Shown one piece after another: positions 52,474-61,415 of a DNA stretch of 64,000 nt (positions within the stretch are counted from its first letter, which is position 1; every line of letters begins with the position of its first letter). Below the pieces are notes generated by a model. The model saw only the letters and a program-made list of their open reading frames with translations. It did not search any database and had not been told where the DNA came from. The position numbers were made by a program, and so were the translations under genes. Origin of the DNA: Flagellimonas chongwuensis (GTDB lineage Bacteria > Bacteroidota > Bacteroidia > Flavobacteriales > Flavobacteriaceae); NCBI RefSeq assembly GCF_013376415.1, contig NZ_WYET01000001.1, positions 124,001 through 188,000 on the forward strand, read 5' to 3'.

Positions 52474-54686
52474 GCAAGAATATCAATGTAGCCTTAATTG
52501 GTAACCCCAACACTGGAAAAACCTCGGTTTTCAACCAACTTACAGGACTTAAACAAAAAGTAGGCAATTATCCGGGCATTACGGTAGAGAAAAAAGAAGG
52601 AATATGTAAACTTCCAAGGGGCGTAAAGGCCCATATCTTGGACCTACCCGGAACCTATAGCCTTAACACTACTTCGTTGGACGAAAGTTTGGTCGTAGAG
52701 CTTTTACTCAACAAAAACGATAAGGACTATCCCGATGTTGCCGTAGTGATCAGCGATGTGGAGAACCTAAAAAGGAACCTGCTGCTTTTCACCCAGATCA
52801 AAGACCTTAAGATTCCGACCATTCTGGTCATCAATATGGCGGATCGCATGGACCGTAAGGGTATTTCGTTGGATGTGGAGGCCATGGAAAAAAAGCTGGA
52901 CACCAAAATTGCCCTTGTGAGTACCAGAAAAAATACCGGAATCGATAGAATCAAGGAGCTCATTGCCGACTATAAGAGCATTTCCTCAAAACCTATCTTG
53001 GATACCTCCAGAATTTCCCCGGAATATTTTGAGCGCCTAAAAAGTACCTTCCCACAAGAAGATCTTTATAAATTGTGGTTGGTAATCACGCAGGACGTGA
53101 ACTTTATGCCCATCGAGAAAAAACGCATTCAGGATGCGACTGATTTCTCCACCAAGTCCAAGGACGAGCTCAAAAAATTACAGCATAAGGAAACCGTTCT
53201 TCGCTACCAGCTGATTAACAATATTTTAAAGGAAACCTATAAGGTGGATTTTATGGCCGCCAAGGGCCTACGTGCTTCCTTGGACAAAATACTTACGCAC
53301 AAAGTCTTTGGCTACCTTATATTCTTTGCCATTTTATTGCTGATTTTCCAGGCCATTTTTGAGTGGAGCTCCTACCCCATGGATTTTATTGACGAAAACT
53401 TTGCCATGGCAGCGGAATGGATTAAAAACACCTTGCCTCCCGGCGTTTTCACGGATTTACTTGCCGAAGGGATTGTAGCCGGTATTGGCGGAATCGTAAT
53501 ATTTATTCCACAAATTGCCTTTTTGTTCCTATTCATTTCCCTTTTGGAAGAATCAGGATATATGAGCCGCGTGGTATTCTTAATGGACCGGTTGATGCGT
53601 CCCTTTGGATTGAGTGGGAAGAGCGTCGTCCCATTGATTTCAGGAAACGCCTGTGCCATTCCGGCCATTATGGCGACACGTACCATAGAAAATTGGAAGG
53701 AACGTCTTATTACCATTTTGGTGACCCCATTTACCACTTGTTCCGCGAGATTGCCCGTCTATTTAATTTTGATAGCACTCGTAATTCCCGAAGGAAGCAT
53801 CCTAGGGTTGAGTTACCAAGCATTGACCTTGATGCTATTATATCTTATAGGATTTGGAATGGCTCTTTTATCCGCTATGGTCCTAAACAAGATCCTTAAA
53901 ATAAAGAGCAGGTCCGTTTTTATGATCGAGATGCCAACCTATCGCTTGCCTTTGTTAAAAAATGTGGGCTATACCGTGATCGAAAAGACCAAGAGCTTTG
54001 TGCTCGGTGCAGGTAAGATTATTTTGGCGATATCCATTGTATTATGGTTTTTAGGATCCAATGGTTATTCTGATGATTTCCAAAATGCCGAAAGTATTGT
54101 AGCCGAACGCATTGAGAGCGAAGGATTGAGCACTTACAGTAAAAATTATGTCCAGAACAATATAGATGCCTATCGCAGCAATGCAGAAGCGGAAGGTATG
54201 GCCGCCGGTGCAATACAGGATTCCATCCAAGTCCTCAGAGAAGAACTTTCCGAAAGGGCCGTTGCCCAAGAGATTGCCAGCTACAAATTGGAACACTCGT
54301 ACATCGGGCAGGCAGGAAAAGCTTTTGAACCACTTGTAAAACCCTTGGGTTATGATTGGAAGATAGGTATAGCTGTTTTGACCTCCTTTGCCGCACGTGA
54401 AGTGTTCGTAGGTACCTTGGCCACCATTTACAGTGTGGGGAGCGACGAGGAAGAAACCATACAGAACCGAATGGCGGCGGAACTGGATGAAGATGGCGAA
54501 CCATTGTTCAATTTGGCTTCAGGCATATCTTTAATGTTGTTCTACGCTTTTGCCATGCAATGTATGAGTACACTCGCTATTGTAAAAAGAGAGACGAACT
54601 CTTGGAAATGGCCCATGATTCAATTGGGCTTTATGAGCGTTTTTGCGTATATTATAGCATTAATGGCCTATCAAATATTAAGCTGA
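52470..54686 (+). CDS. feoB: Ferrous iron transporter FeoB
   Basis: The 738-residue product has an N-terminal G-domain with GNPNTGKTS (G1), DLPGTYSL (G3), INMADRMD (G4-like) and a linker. The membrane part (about 275-735) has two Gate regions, with SGNACAIPAIMATR and FTTCSARLPVYL containing the conserved Cys residues. It imports Fe2+ across the inner membrane. The G4 box here reads NMAD; the family usually has NxxD, so it is intact. Confidence 0.96.
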   Translation: MSKNINVALIGNPNTGKTSVFNQLTGLKQKVGNYPGITVEKKEGICKLPRGVKAHILDLPGTYSLNTTSLDESLVVELLLNKNDKDYPDVAVVISDVENLKRNLLLFTQIKDLKIPTILVINMADRMDRKGISLDVEAMEKKLDTKIALVSTRKNTGIDRIKELIADYKSISSKPILDTSRISPEYFERLKSTFPQEDLYKLWLVITQDVNFMPIEKKRIQDATDFSTKSKDELKKLQHKETVLRYQLINNILKETYKVDFMAAKGLRASLDKILTHKVFGYLIFFAILLLIFQAIFEWSSYPMDFIDENFAMAAEWIKNTLPPGVFTDLLAEGIVAGIGGIVIFIPQIAFLFLFISLLEESGYMSRVVFLMDRLMRPFGLSGKSVVPLISGNACAIPAIMATRTIENWKERLITILVTPFTTCSARLPVYLILIALVIPEGSILGLSYQALTLMLLYLIGFGMALLSAMVLNKILKIKSRSVFMIEMPTYRLPLLKNVGYTVIEKTKSFVLGAGKIILAISIVLWFLGSNGYSDDFQNAESIVAERIESEGLSTYSKNYVQNNIDAYRSNAEAEGMAAGAIQDSIQVLREELSERAVAQEIASYKLEHSYIGQAGKAFEPLVKPLGYDWKIGIAVLTSFAAREVFVGTLATIYSVGSDEEETIQNRMAAELDEDGEPLFNLASGISLMLFYAFAMQCMSTLAIVKRETNSWKWPMIQLGFMSVFAYIIALMAYQILS

Positions 54687-54693
54687 TCCAAAG

Positions 54694-54837
54694 ATGGTAC
54701 AACAAATTTTAGCATACGGAACATTGATTATCGCTTCAGGATATTTGGTCTGGAAATTTTTGCTGCCCAAATCCATCTTCAGCAAGGGTAAAGGCAACTC
54801 CAATTCCTGCGGAAGCGATAACTGCGGATGTAGTTAA
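54694..54837 (+). CDS. FeoB-associated Cys-rich membrane protein (47 residues)
   Basis: An ATG 8 bp after the FeoB stop opens 47 codons: one helix (ILAYGTLIIASGYLVWKFLL) followed by a basic stretch and a Cys-rich tail, NSCGSDNCGCS. Small proteins of this type are common just after feoB and are thought to hold iron or interact with FeoB. It is too short for many gene finders. Confidence 0.85.
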   Translation: MVQQILAYGTLIIASGYLVWKFLLPKSIFSKGKGNSNSCGSDNCGCS

Positions 54838-54859
54838 CTTCTTTTTAATGCGGTTGTCA

Positions 54860-54880
54860 GGCCGAGCGCAGTCGAGACCT
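54860..54880. repeat. Fragment of a flavobacterial intergenic repeat (CGAGCGCAGTCGAGA)
   Basis: The sequence GGCCGAGCGCAGTCGAGACCT resembles a palindromic repeat widely seen between flavobacterial genes. Only one copy is seen in this window. Recognition is from memory. Confidence 0.45.
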
Positions 54881-55048
54881 TAACATTAGATTCGATGACC
54901 TCTCTAACACTTTAGAGGCCTACTTAGTATACCGTATTTTCAACCACTTACCCTTTCATCAAACAATTTTTCATTTTTTTTGACTCCTTTCTGTAACCTT
55001 TCTTAATTTCCTGACTATATAAGTCAAACGCCAACTAAAAAACAGCAT

Positions 55049-55576
55049 TTGGAAACGCTTTCAGATGAAATGATTATGCAAAAAGTGTCCGAGGGAAACT
55101 TGGATTTGCTCAAGGTACTTTTTGACCGTCACCACAGACATGTGTATAATTTTCTTTACAAAATGTCCGGGGACAAAATGTTGGCCGAAGATCTTACACA
55201 AGATGTTTTTTACAAACTCATCAAGTATCGGAATTCATACAACAATGGGTCGTTCTTGTCGTGGATGTTCACCATAGCCCGCAACAGCCTTAAAACCCAT
55301 TATACGAGAAACCATAAAACCCATGATGATATTGAGGTCTTGGCGTATAAAGCAGTAGAAGAAGAAGAAAACGATATGAGCGAGAACAATGCCCACCTGC
55401 AATACGCGCTGAACCAACTTGACCCATACGATAGGGAACTAGTGATATTGAACCGCTACAAGGAAATAAAATACGATGAACTAGCGGAAATTTTTGGAAG
55501 CACCCCCGGTGCCGTAAAAACAAGGGTGTGCAGGATTTTAAAAAAGTTGAAGAATATTTATTTAGAAAGTATATAG
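55049..55576 (+). CDS. ECF-type sigma-70 factor
   Basis: The TTG at 55049 is kept because the extra LSDEMIMQKV matches the usual N-terminus of this family; the first ATG is at 55070. The 175-residue protein has sigma2 (YNFLYKMSGDKMLAEDLTQDVF and FLSWMFTIARN) and sigma4 (LAEIFGSTPGAVKTRVCRILKKL) regions. It directs RNA polymerase to a small regulon. The anti-sigma gene starts 2 bp after its stop. Confidence 0.93.
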   Translation: METLSDEMIMQKVSEGNLDLLKVLFDRHHRHVYNFLYKMSGDKMLAEDLTQDVFYKLIKYRNSYNNGSFLSWMFTIARNSLKTHYTRNHKTHDDIEVLAYKAVEEEENDMSENNAHLQYALNQLDPYDRELVILNRYKEIKYDELAEIFGSTPGAVKTRVCRILKKLKNIYLESI

Positions 55577-55578
55577 CC

Positions 55579-56364
55579 ATGGAAAAGAATCACGTTTTTG
55601 ACCAAATACCAGATTATCTGGATGGCAATTTGACCAAATCAGAAGAAAGAGCATTTGAAACACACATAAAGAGTTGTCGAGAATGCCAAAATGAACTGGA
55701 AGAAATGAAGACCTTTTTCAATGCTTTTGAAGAGGACGTAGCTACACCATCGGACAGACTTAAATCTAAATTTGAATCTGCCCTTGAACAGGAAAAATTG
55801 AATCAGGGGAAAGTAGTTCAACTTGAGTCGAAACCATCATCCAACTGGACAGGAAATGTATTGAAAATAGCAGCGAGTATTGCACTGTTGGTTGCCGCAT
55901 TTCAAATGGGAAGTATATTCCAGCAGCGAAAAGTCAACGAAGATATTGCGCAGCTTCAGGACGAGACCAATCAGATGAAACAAACCGCTATGCTATCGTT
56001 AATGGAAAACCAATCTGCGAGCAAGCGAATTCAAGGGGTAAACTATATCGAGGAATTTGAACAACCTGATGAAGCCATCATTCAAGCGCTCTCCAACCGA
56101 TTATTATATGATGATAACGACAATGTGCGAATGACTGCTTTTGAGGCGTTGGCAAAGTTCACCTCATCCCAAACAGTCAAAACCACCTTCATCGAGGCTC
56201 TGGAACAAGAAAAAAATCCGAGCATACAAGTATCAATTATTCAGGCCCTAGTTCAGATTCAAGAGAAAAAAGCGGCCGAACCCATGAAGAAACTATTGGA
56301 AAAAGAAGACACACAACCTTTTATCAAAGAACAAATCAAGGCAGTATTGCCAAGTTTAACATAA
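55579..56364 (+). CDS. Transmembrane anti-sigma factor with HEAT-like C-terminus
   Basis: The ATG at 55579 gives 261 residues, 2 bp after the sigma factor stop. The N-terminal zinc-finger anti-sigma domain has the H-x3-C-x2-C motif (HIKSCREC). One membrane helix (VLKIAASIALLVAAFQMGSI) follows. The periplasmic C-terminus (about 150-260) has HEAT-like helical repeats (VRMTAFEALAKFT, VQIQEKKAAEPMKKLL) that could be the sensor. It holds the sigma factor until a signal triggers release. Confidence 0.9.
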   Translation: MEKNHVFDQIPDYLDGNLTKSEERAFETHIKSCRECQNELEEMKTFFNAFEEDVATPSDRLKSKFESALEQEKLNQGKVVQLESKPSSNWTGNVLKIAASIALLVAAFQMGSIFQQRKVNEDIAQLQDETNQMKQTAMLSLMENQSASKRIQGVNYIEEFEQPDEAIIQALSNRLLYDDNDNVRMTAFEALAKFTSSQTVKTTFIEALEQEKNPSIQVSIIQALVQIQEKKAAEPMKKLLEKEDTQPFIKEQIKAVLPSLT

Positions 56365-56384
56365 ACATCAAAAAGCGAAAAATC

Positions 56385-57137
56385 ATGAGAAAATTAACCT
56401 TTATTCTAACAGCCCTTTTCATGGCCACTGTTGCCCGAGCGCAAAGCGATTACACCAAATCCCTGGATGGTATCCAATGGGTGAAAATCGAATCTAAATC
56501 CGATATTGTGGTCAAGACCCACAGCTCCAACCAGCTATTGATCAAGTCAGGGCCGGAAATCAAGACCCCAGAGCGAGCCAAAGGACTCAAATTAGTGGGA
56601 GAAGGCGGAACCGATAATACCAACGTAGGTTTTTCAGTGGTCCAAGATGGGAACACATTGATTGTCCACAACCTCAGAAAGGATAAAAAAGGTGAGATTT
56701 ATTTACCTGCCTCACAAAACGTTTCCGTAAAGAGTACTTGGAACGGCGATATTGAAATAGATGGGTTTTCAGGGGAAATAGAAGCGGATGCCCAACTCAA
56801 CGGTGGTGTCAAAATTTTAAACGTGAACGGGCCCGTTACCGCTAACTCACTCAACGGTGTACTGGAGGTGGTTTTTGGAAAGGTAACCCAAAGTTCCCCG
56901 ATTTCCCTCTATTCCACGAACGGTGCCGTAGATGTAAGCCTGCCATCCAACACTCCGGCCAACTTGGCCTTGAGCACCTTAAACGGTAACGTCTACACCG
57001 ACTTTGAGGTAAAGGCAGAGGACAAAAACGGATTGAAATCAGTTTTGGGCAGGGACATTAAAACGTCCATTAACGGAGGTGGTGTTAAAATAGCATTGAA
57101 ATCCACCAACGGGAATATGTACCTCAGGAAAAAATAA
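56385..57137 (+). CDS. Secreted DUF4097-like beta-helical protein
   Basis: The 250-residue product has a signal peptide (LFMATVARAQS) and a repetitive beta pattern (SLNGVLEVVFG, YSTNGAVDVSLPSN, LSTLNGNVYTDFEV, SINGGGVKIALKST) typical of DUF4097/adhesin-like beta helices. It lies 20 bp after the anti-sigma gene and is followed by a paralogue. Together they are probably envelope effectors of the sigma factor. Confidence 0.82.
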   Translation: MRKLTFILTALFMATVARAQSDYTKSLDGIQWVKIESKSDIVVKTHSSNQLLIKSGPEIKTPERAKGLKLVGEGGTDNTNVGFSVVQDGNTLIVHNLRKDKKGEIYLPASQNVSVKSTWNGDIEIDGFSGEIEADAQLNGGVKILNVNGPVTANSLNGVLEVVFGKVTQSSPISLYSTNGAVDVSLPSNTPANLALSTLNGNVYTDFEVKAEDKNGLKSVLGRDIKTSINGGGVKIALKSTNGNMYLRKK

Positions 57138-57172
57138 ACATCAATCATCTAAAATCAAAAAATCGAACAGTC

Positions 57173-57886
57173 ATGAAAAAATTGATCATTACCGCAATCG
57201 TGGGATTGGCCACACTATCCCTTACTGCACAAAAAATCATCGAAAAAAACTTTAACTATTCCGGTCAATCCATTGAATTGGATGTAAAGTTTGCCCATCA
57301 AATTGAAGTCAAAACATGGGACAAATCGAACATCTATTTTAAGGCGGACATAACCACCGAGGATGGTAAATTCATCGACCTCTACAAATTGGATATTGAT
57401 GAGAGCAGTAGCTCACTGCTTATAGAATCTGATGCCAAACCCATTTTTGAAGCATTCCACGATGAATGGAACAAAAACAATCCAGGGAAGGAAAGACGTT
57501 ACTATTATAAAGGTGACACCTATGAGTTCAATTATGTTTTGTATGTTCCGAAAGGAGCTACCTTTAAGGTGAGCAGCATAAACGGGGACCTTACCTCCGA
57601 AATTATTGAAGGTGATTTTACCGCAGATTTAATAAACGGAGACATTGATATTTCCAAGTATGATGGCGATATGGACCTACAGACCATTAATGGAGAAATT
57701 GATTTGGTGATGAAAAACGCGAAATTGACCGCAGAGACAATCCATGGGAATATTTATGCGGATGAGGATATGCAATTGACCATTTCCGACCGATATGTGG
57801 GCCAAAAGGTCCAAGGTAGTTTTGACAATGCTTCAAACAGCCTTACACTGAACACCATCAATGGGAATATGTACCTTAGGCTTTAA
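57173..57886 (+). CDS. Secreted DUF4097-like protein, paralogue
   Basis: The 237-residue product has a signal peptide (TLSLTAQK) and repeats of the same kind (SSINGDLTSEIIEG, LINGDIDISKYDG, LQTINGEIDLV, ETIHGNIYADE, LNTINGNMYLRL). It ends like its neighbour (NGNMYLRK versus NGNMYLRL), which supports a tandem duplication. Its last 4 bp overlap the converging DUF423 gene. Confidence 0.82.
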   Translation: MKKLIITAIVGLATLSLTAQKIIEKNFNYSGQSIELDVKFAHQIEVKTWDKSNIYFKADITTEDGKFIDLYKLDIDESSSSLLIESDAKPIFEAFHDEWNKNNPGKERRYYYKGDTYEFNYVLYVPKGATFKVSSINGDLTSEIIEGDFTADLINGDIDISKYDGDMDLQTINGEIDLVMKNAKLTAETIHGNIYADEDMQLTISDRYVGQKVQGSFDNASNSLTLNTINGNMYLRL

Positions 57887-58275
57887 ATTATATGGGCTAT
57901 AAAAGAATAGAGCAGCAAGGCCCATCCGATAACCAACAGCAGCCCTCCGATTGGCGTAACCGGGCCCAAGAACTTAGGCTTATTGCCTTTGGCTGCACCT
58001 AAGCAAAGGGCATAAATACTGAAGGAGAACAACAAAGTTCCAAAAATAAAGCAGTTGACGATCCATGTATCTATCGGGGCGTCAAATCCTAGGTTAAAGC
58101 CTATGACCAATAGCACAATGGCGTGGTACATTTGATATTTGACCCCTGTCTCAAAACTTTGTAGGAGTTCGGGGGTCAATTTCTTTTTAAGCGCATGGGC
58201 ACCAAAGGCACCAAAAATCACCGCTAACAGTCCGTAAAGCGCGCCCATAAGCTGGGCCATAAAAATTGTTCCCAT
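57883..58275 (-). CDS. DUF423 membrane protein
   Basis: The 130-residue product has four membrane helices and the DUF423 pattern GAFGAHALKKKLTPELLQSFETGVKYQMYHA, given here only by GAFGAHAL and YQMYHA, with GPVTPIGGLLLVIGW near the end. Function unknown. It converges on the DUF4097-like gene with a 4-bp overlap. Confidence 0.9.
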   Translation of the reverse strand: MGTIFMAQLMGALYGLLAVIFGAFGAHALKKKLTPELLQSFETGVKYQMYHAIVLLVIGFNLGFDAPIDTWIVNCFIFGTLLFSFSIYALCLGAAKGNKPKFLGPVTPIGGLLLVIGWALLLYSFIAHII

Positions 58276-58279
58276 AATT

Positions 58280-58693
58280 TTATAGGTCTATATGGATTTC
58301 GTGGTCAGAACTCATTTTAAACGAACACTCCTTAAATTTGGGAGGACCAAAAGTCTTCATTTTAGCTTTTGAAAACGCCACTTTCTCCCTTGGAATTCCC
58401 AACCAGTTGGTATCAAGCTTTCCATTATCGTTCTCATCATGGAAAATAGCAAGCGCATATTCACCAGCAGGAAGGTCAGAAATATGTAACACTACACTTC
58501 CCATATCGGCATTTACGCTATCTGATCTTAAAACCTGGTCAAAGGACAAAAAGCTATCGTCTGAGTCGTAGATTGCAACTTTAACGCTCCCATGGCCGGA
58601 AGGCACATTGTTTACCTGAACGGACAGGGTATTCTGAGCAAAGCAAAAAACGGGTAAAAGTAAAATTAGGAGCAGACAATTTAATTTGTTCAT
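58280..58693 (-). CDS. DUF2141-family exported protein
   Basis: The 137-residue product has a signal peptide (LLILLLPVFCFAQ) and the DUF2141 beta-sandwich pattern: GSVKVAIYDSDDSFL, LPAGEYALAIFHDENDNGKLD with the Asp/Asn-rich loop, and GIPREKVAFS. Function unknown. Its start overlaps the stop of the upstream gene by 4 bp. Confidence 0.9.
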   Translation of the reverse strand: MNKLNCLLLILLLPVFCFAQNTLSVQVNNVPSGHGSVKVAIYDSDDSFLSFDQVLRSDSVNADMGSVVLHISDLPAGEYALAIFHDENDNGKLDTNWLGIPREKVAFSKAKMKTFGPPKFKECSFKMSSDHEIHIDL

Positions 58694-59133
58694 GGCTTTA
58701 CCGTGGCTGTTTCATGGTTCTTTTCCAATTCTGTCCTCAAAATTGCAAATAATTCCTCGGTTTCAAGGCTGTCCTTTAAATTGAGGTACATTTTAAGAGA
58801 GTCGTGGTGCACCAACTTAATTTTTTGCTGGTAAAGATTGTCCACAAAAACATAAACTTTGGTCTGGGTGATCGAGTCATTAAAAACACCTTTTTCTCTT
58901 TCCATCCAAGAAAAACCGCTGGAACGCTCCATCTCGGGAAGTCTGTCTACATAAAACACACTGTCCAATTCGCTCAAAGGAATTTTTTGGTAATAGATAC
59001 CCGAGAAAACCCTAAAGTTCCCCTCCTCTATCTTATGCCAATTTTTATAGTGCTCCACATATGCCAGCACACAAATAACCAAGGTCAGAATGATCAAAAC
59101 ATTCCACAACCAATGTCTTTTTTTTGATTTCAT
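58690..59133 (-). CDS. Single-helix membrane protein of unknown function
   Basis: The ATG at 59133 gives 147 residues; an upstream frame adds 15 unlikely residues. One N-terminal helix (LWNVLIILTLVICVLAYVEHY) anchors a soluble domain with VFSGIYYQKIPLSELDSV and WMEREKGVF. It overlaps the DUF2141 gene by 4 bp (ATGA), so the two are coupled. No family is recognised. Confidence 0.7.
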   Translation of the reverse strand: MKSKKRHWLWNVLIILTLVICVLAYVEHYKNWHKIEEGNFRVFSGIYYQKIPLSELDSVFYVDRLPEMERSSGFSWMEREKGVFNDSITQTKVYVFVDNLYQQKIKLVHHDSLKMYLNLKDSLETEELFAILRTELEKNHETATVKP

Positions 59134-59258
59134 AGTATTTCTCGAAGTTTCCTGTACGAAAAAGAGTGTCGCCCACAAAGAAACATAATTAATAGAACAA
59201 CATTATAATATGTACAATATTGTGTCCTAACTTATTATCTTTAAACAAATCACAAGCT

Positions 59259-60014
59259 ATGCCGATCCTATTCAGAAAAATTAGAAAAGCGTTGCTTTCC
59301 GGAAACAGTGCAACCAAATACATTTTATATGCTATTGGCGAAATTGTACTTGTGGTTATCGGGATTTTGATTGCTTTACAGATCAACAATTATAGCGAGG
59401 AGATAAAGAAAAGAGAAATTGAAAGTGTTCTGTTGAACAATCTATTTTTGGAGGTGGATTTGGATATCCGTCAAATCACAGAAAACACAGAACAATCCTT
59501 GACAAGATTAGCAATGCTGGATAGTGTAATCAAAAAATTAAAACATCCAGAAACCATAGACAAATCTAGTTTCTTGCAATCCTCCTACAATTTTGTGATA
59601 GATAATTATTTTAAGAGCAACAGCGGAATCTTTGATGAAGCGGTTTCTTCGGGAAAAATGAGCTACATCCAAAACGAAAGATTGCGACAACAAATTTTTA
59701 ATTACTACCGTACCGTAAAGGAAAGTTATACCGATGGCACCACCCGCCAAGTTACCGATGAGTTCATCACACCTTTATTAATCGAGTCCCTGATGATGAA
59801 TACCAACGGTTTTGATTTGATTGCAACAGACCTTGCCACAATTGCCCCATTAGATTCCCTAAACCTTGCAGGGTTACAAAAAAACCGGGATTTTTGGAAA
59901 ATGGTTCTGCTAAAGTTTGGGAGCAACCAAGAGCAAATAGGCCGCTGGGGACTTATGAAAGAAGATGCGGAAAAGCTTAAACAAGAAATCGAAAAAGAAA
60001 TCAAACAAATATAA
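59259..60014 (+). CDS. DUF6090-family membrane-anchored protein
   Basis: The ATG at 59259 gives 251 residues. The N-terminal FRKIRKALLSGNSATKYILYAIGEIVLVVIGILIALQIN is the family signature, shown here by the fragments SATKYILYAIGEI and LVVIGILIALQINN. It has one membrane helix near the N-terminus and a long, helix-rich soluble part. The family is common in flavobacteria and of unknown function. Confidence 0.88.
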   Translation: MPILFRKIRKALLSGNSATKYILYAIGEIVLVVIGILIALQINNYSEEIKKREIESVLLNNLFLEVDLDIRQITENTEQSLTRLAMLDSVIKKLKHPETIDKSSFLQSSYNFVIDNYFKSNSGIFDEAVSSGKMSYIQNERLRQQIFNYYRTVKESYTDGTTRQVTDEFITPLLIESLMMNTNGFDLIATDLATIAPLDSLNLAGLQKNRDFWKMVLLKFGSNQEQIGRWGLMKEDAEKLKQEIEKEIKQI

Positions 60015-60040
60015 ATCCATTCAATCGCCATAGTTAGCTT

Positions 60041-60799
60041 ATGAATTTTACCGACAAATATGTTCTCGTTACAGGTGCCTCTCGCGGCATTGGTAAGGCA
60101 ACCGCCATTGCATTTGCCAAAAAAGGTGCAACAGTAGGCATCAATTATCGAAGCAATGATCAAGTGGCGCAAGAAACTTTGGCGGAACTTCCCGGTGATG
60201 GACACCAGCTTTTTAAAAGGGATATTTCACAGAAATCAGAAACCGAAGCGTTAATCAACGATTTTATAGCAGAGTTTGGCCGTCTGGACGTGTTGGTGAA
60301 CAATGCGGGTATTTCTATTTTTCATGAAATAGACCAAGTTGATTTTGACCATTGGACCAACGCTTGGGAAAAAACATTTCAAACCAATCTATTTGCTGTG
60401 GCCAACCTTTGTTATTGGGGCGCCAACGCCATGATGAAGACCGGTGGCGGACATATTGTAAGTGTATCTTCCCGCGGTGCCTTTCGTGGGGAACCTACCA
60501 AACCGGCCTATGGGGCCAGCAAAGCCGCATTGAATTCCATGAGCCAGTCGCTTGCCAAAAAATTGGCTCCGCACAACATTTATGTTGGTGTGGTCGCACC
60601 AGGGTTCACCGAAACTGAAATGGCGAAAGAGACCCTAACCCCGGCCGAGCGGGAAAACCTGCTTCGCGAATCCCCTTTTAAACGAATGGCCCAACCCCAA
60701 GAGGTGGCCCATGCCATATTATTTTTGGCATCTTCAGAGGCTGCGTATTCTTCTGGAACCATTATCGATGTAAATGGGGCATCATACCTAAGAAGTTAA
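60041..60799 (+). CDS. Short-chain dehydrogenase/reductase
   Basis: The 252-residue product has the SDR Rossmann fold: TGASRGIG for NAD(P) binding, NNAG (in LVNNAGISIF), the catalytic Ser in SVSSRGAF and YGASK with the catalytic Tyr and Lys. It reduces or oxidises a carbonyl/alcohol substrate in the cytoplasm. The Arg after TGAS and in NYRSND favour NADPH. Substrate unknown. Confidence 0.93.
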   Translation: MNFTDKYVLVTGASRGIGKATAIAFAKKGATVGINYRSNDQVAQETLAELPGDGHQLFKRDISQKSETEALINDFIAEFGRLDVLVNNAGISIFHEIDQVDFDHWTNAWEKTFQTNLFAVANLCYWGANAMMKTGGGHIVSVSSRGAFRGEPTKPAYGASKAALNSMSQSLAKKLAPHNIYVGVVAPGFTETEMAKETLTPAERENLLRESPFKRMAQPQEVAHAILFLASSEAAYSSGTIIDVNGASYLRS

Positions 60800-60803
60800 A
60801 TTT

Positions 60804-61280
60804 ATGAAGGCTGCAACCGTTGCCCAACTCAAAAAGGAACTGCAATACAAATCGCAGGACGAAGTGCTACAGCTTTGCCTTAGACTGGCACGTTTTAAAA
60901 AAGAAAACAAGGAACTGCTCACCTATTTGCTGTTCGAATCCGATAGTGAAGAGGGCTACATCGAAACCGTAAAGGAGGAGATTGACCAGATGTTCTCTGA
61001 AATCAACGTGAACAGCTATTTCTACATCAAAAAGAGCGTTCGTAAAATTCTACGAACCATCAAAAAATATATTCGCTATTCAGGCAACAAGTCCACTGAG
61101 GTGGAGCTGTTGCTGTACTTCTGTGAAAAACTGAAATCGTTTCGGCCTTCCATCAACAGAAACACCACCCTTAAAAATCTGTACACCCGACAATTGGAGT
61201 ACATTAAAAAGAAAATACCCCTGCTGCATGAAGACCTTCAGCATGATTACGGTGCAATCCTTGAAGAACTCCATTATTGA
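60804..61280 (+). CDS. Helical protein of unknown function
   Basis: The 158-residue product is highly charged and mostly helical, without signal peptide or membrane segment. A Lys-rich middle (KKSVRKILRTIKKYIRYSG) suggests nucleic acid or protein contact. It lies 4 bp after the SDR gene and may be co-transcribed with it. No family is recognised. Confidence 0.7.
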   Translation: MKAATVAQLKKELQYKSQDEVLQLCLRLARFKKENKELLTYLLFESDSEEGYIETVKEEIDQMFSEINVNSYFYIKKSVRKILRTIKKYIRYSGNKSTEVELLLYFCEKLKSFRPSINRNTTLKNLYTRQLEYIKKKIPLLHEDLQHDYGAILEELHY

Positions 61281-61415
61281 TTGGCCAATAAAATGCAGTA
61301 AATGTTTTAGAACGACTCAAAATATTCAAGGATTTGGATAATTTGATTAAAATTTCTCATCGATATTGAGTAAATTGTGACTTTATTATAACTACTCATA
61401 ACCAACCTTGACATC

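Noticed and set aside
54895..54920. Weak hairpin CCTCT / AGAGG after the Feo operon as a terminator
   Set aside because: The stem is only five base pairs with no clear T-tract.
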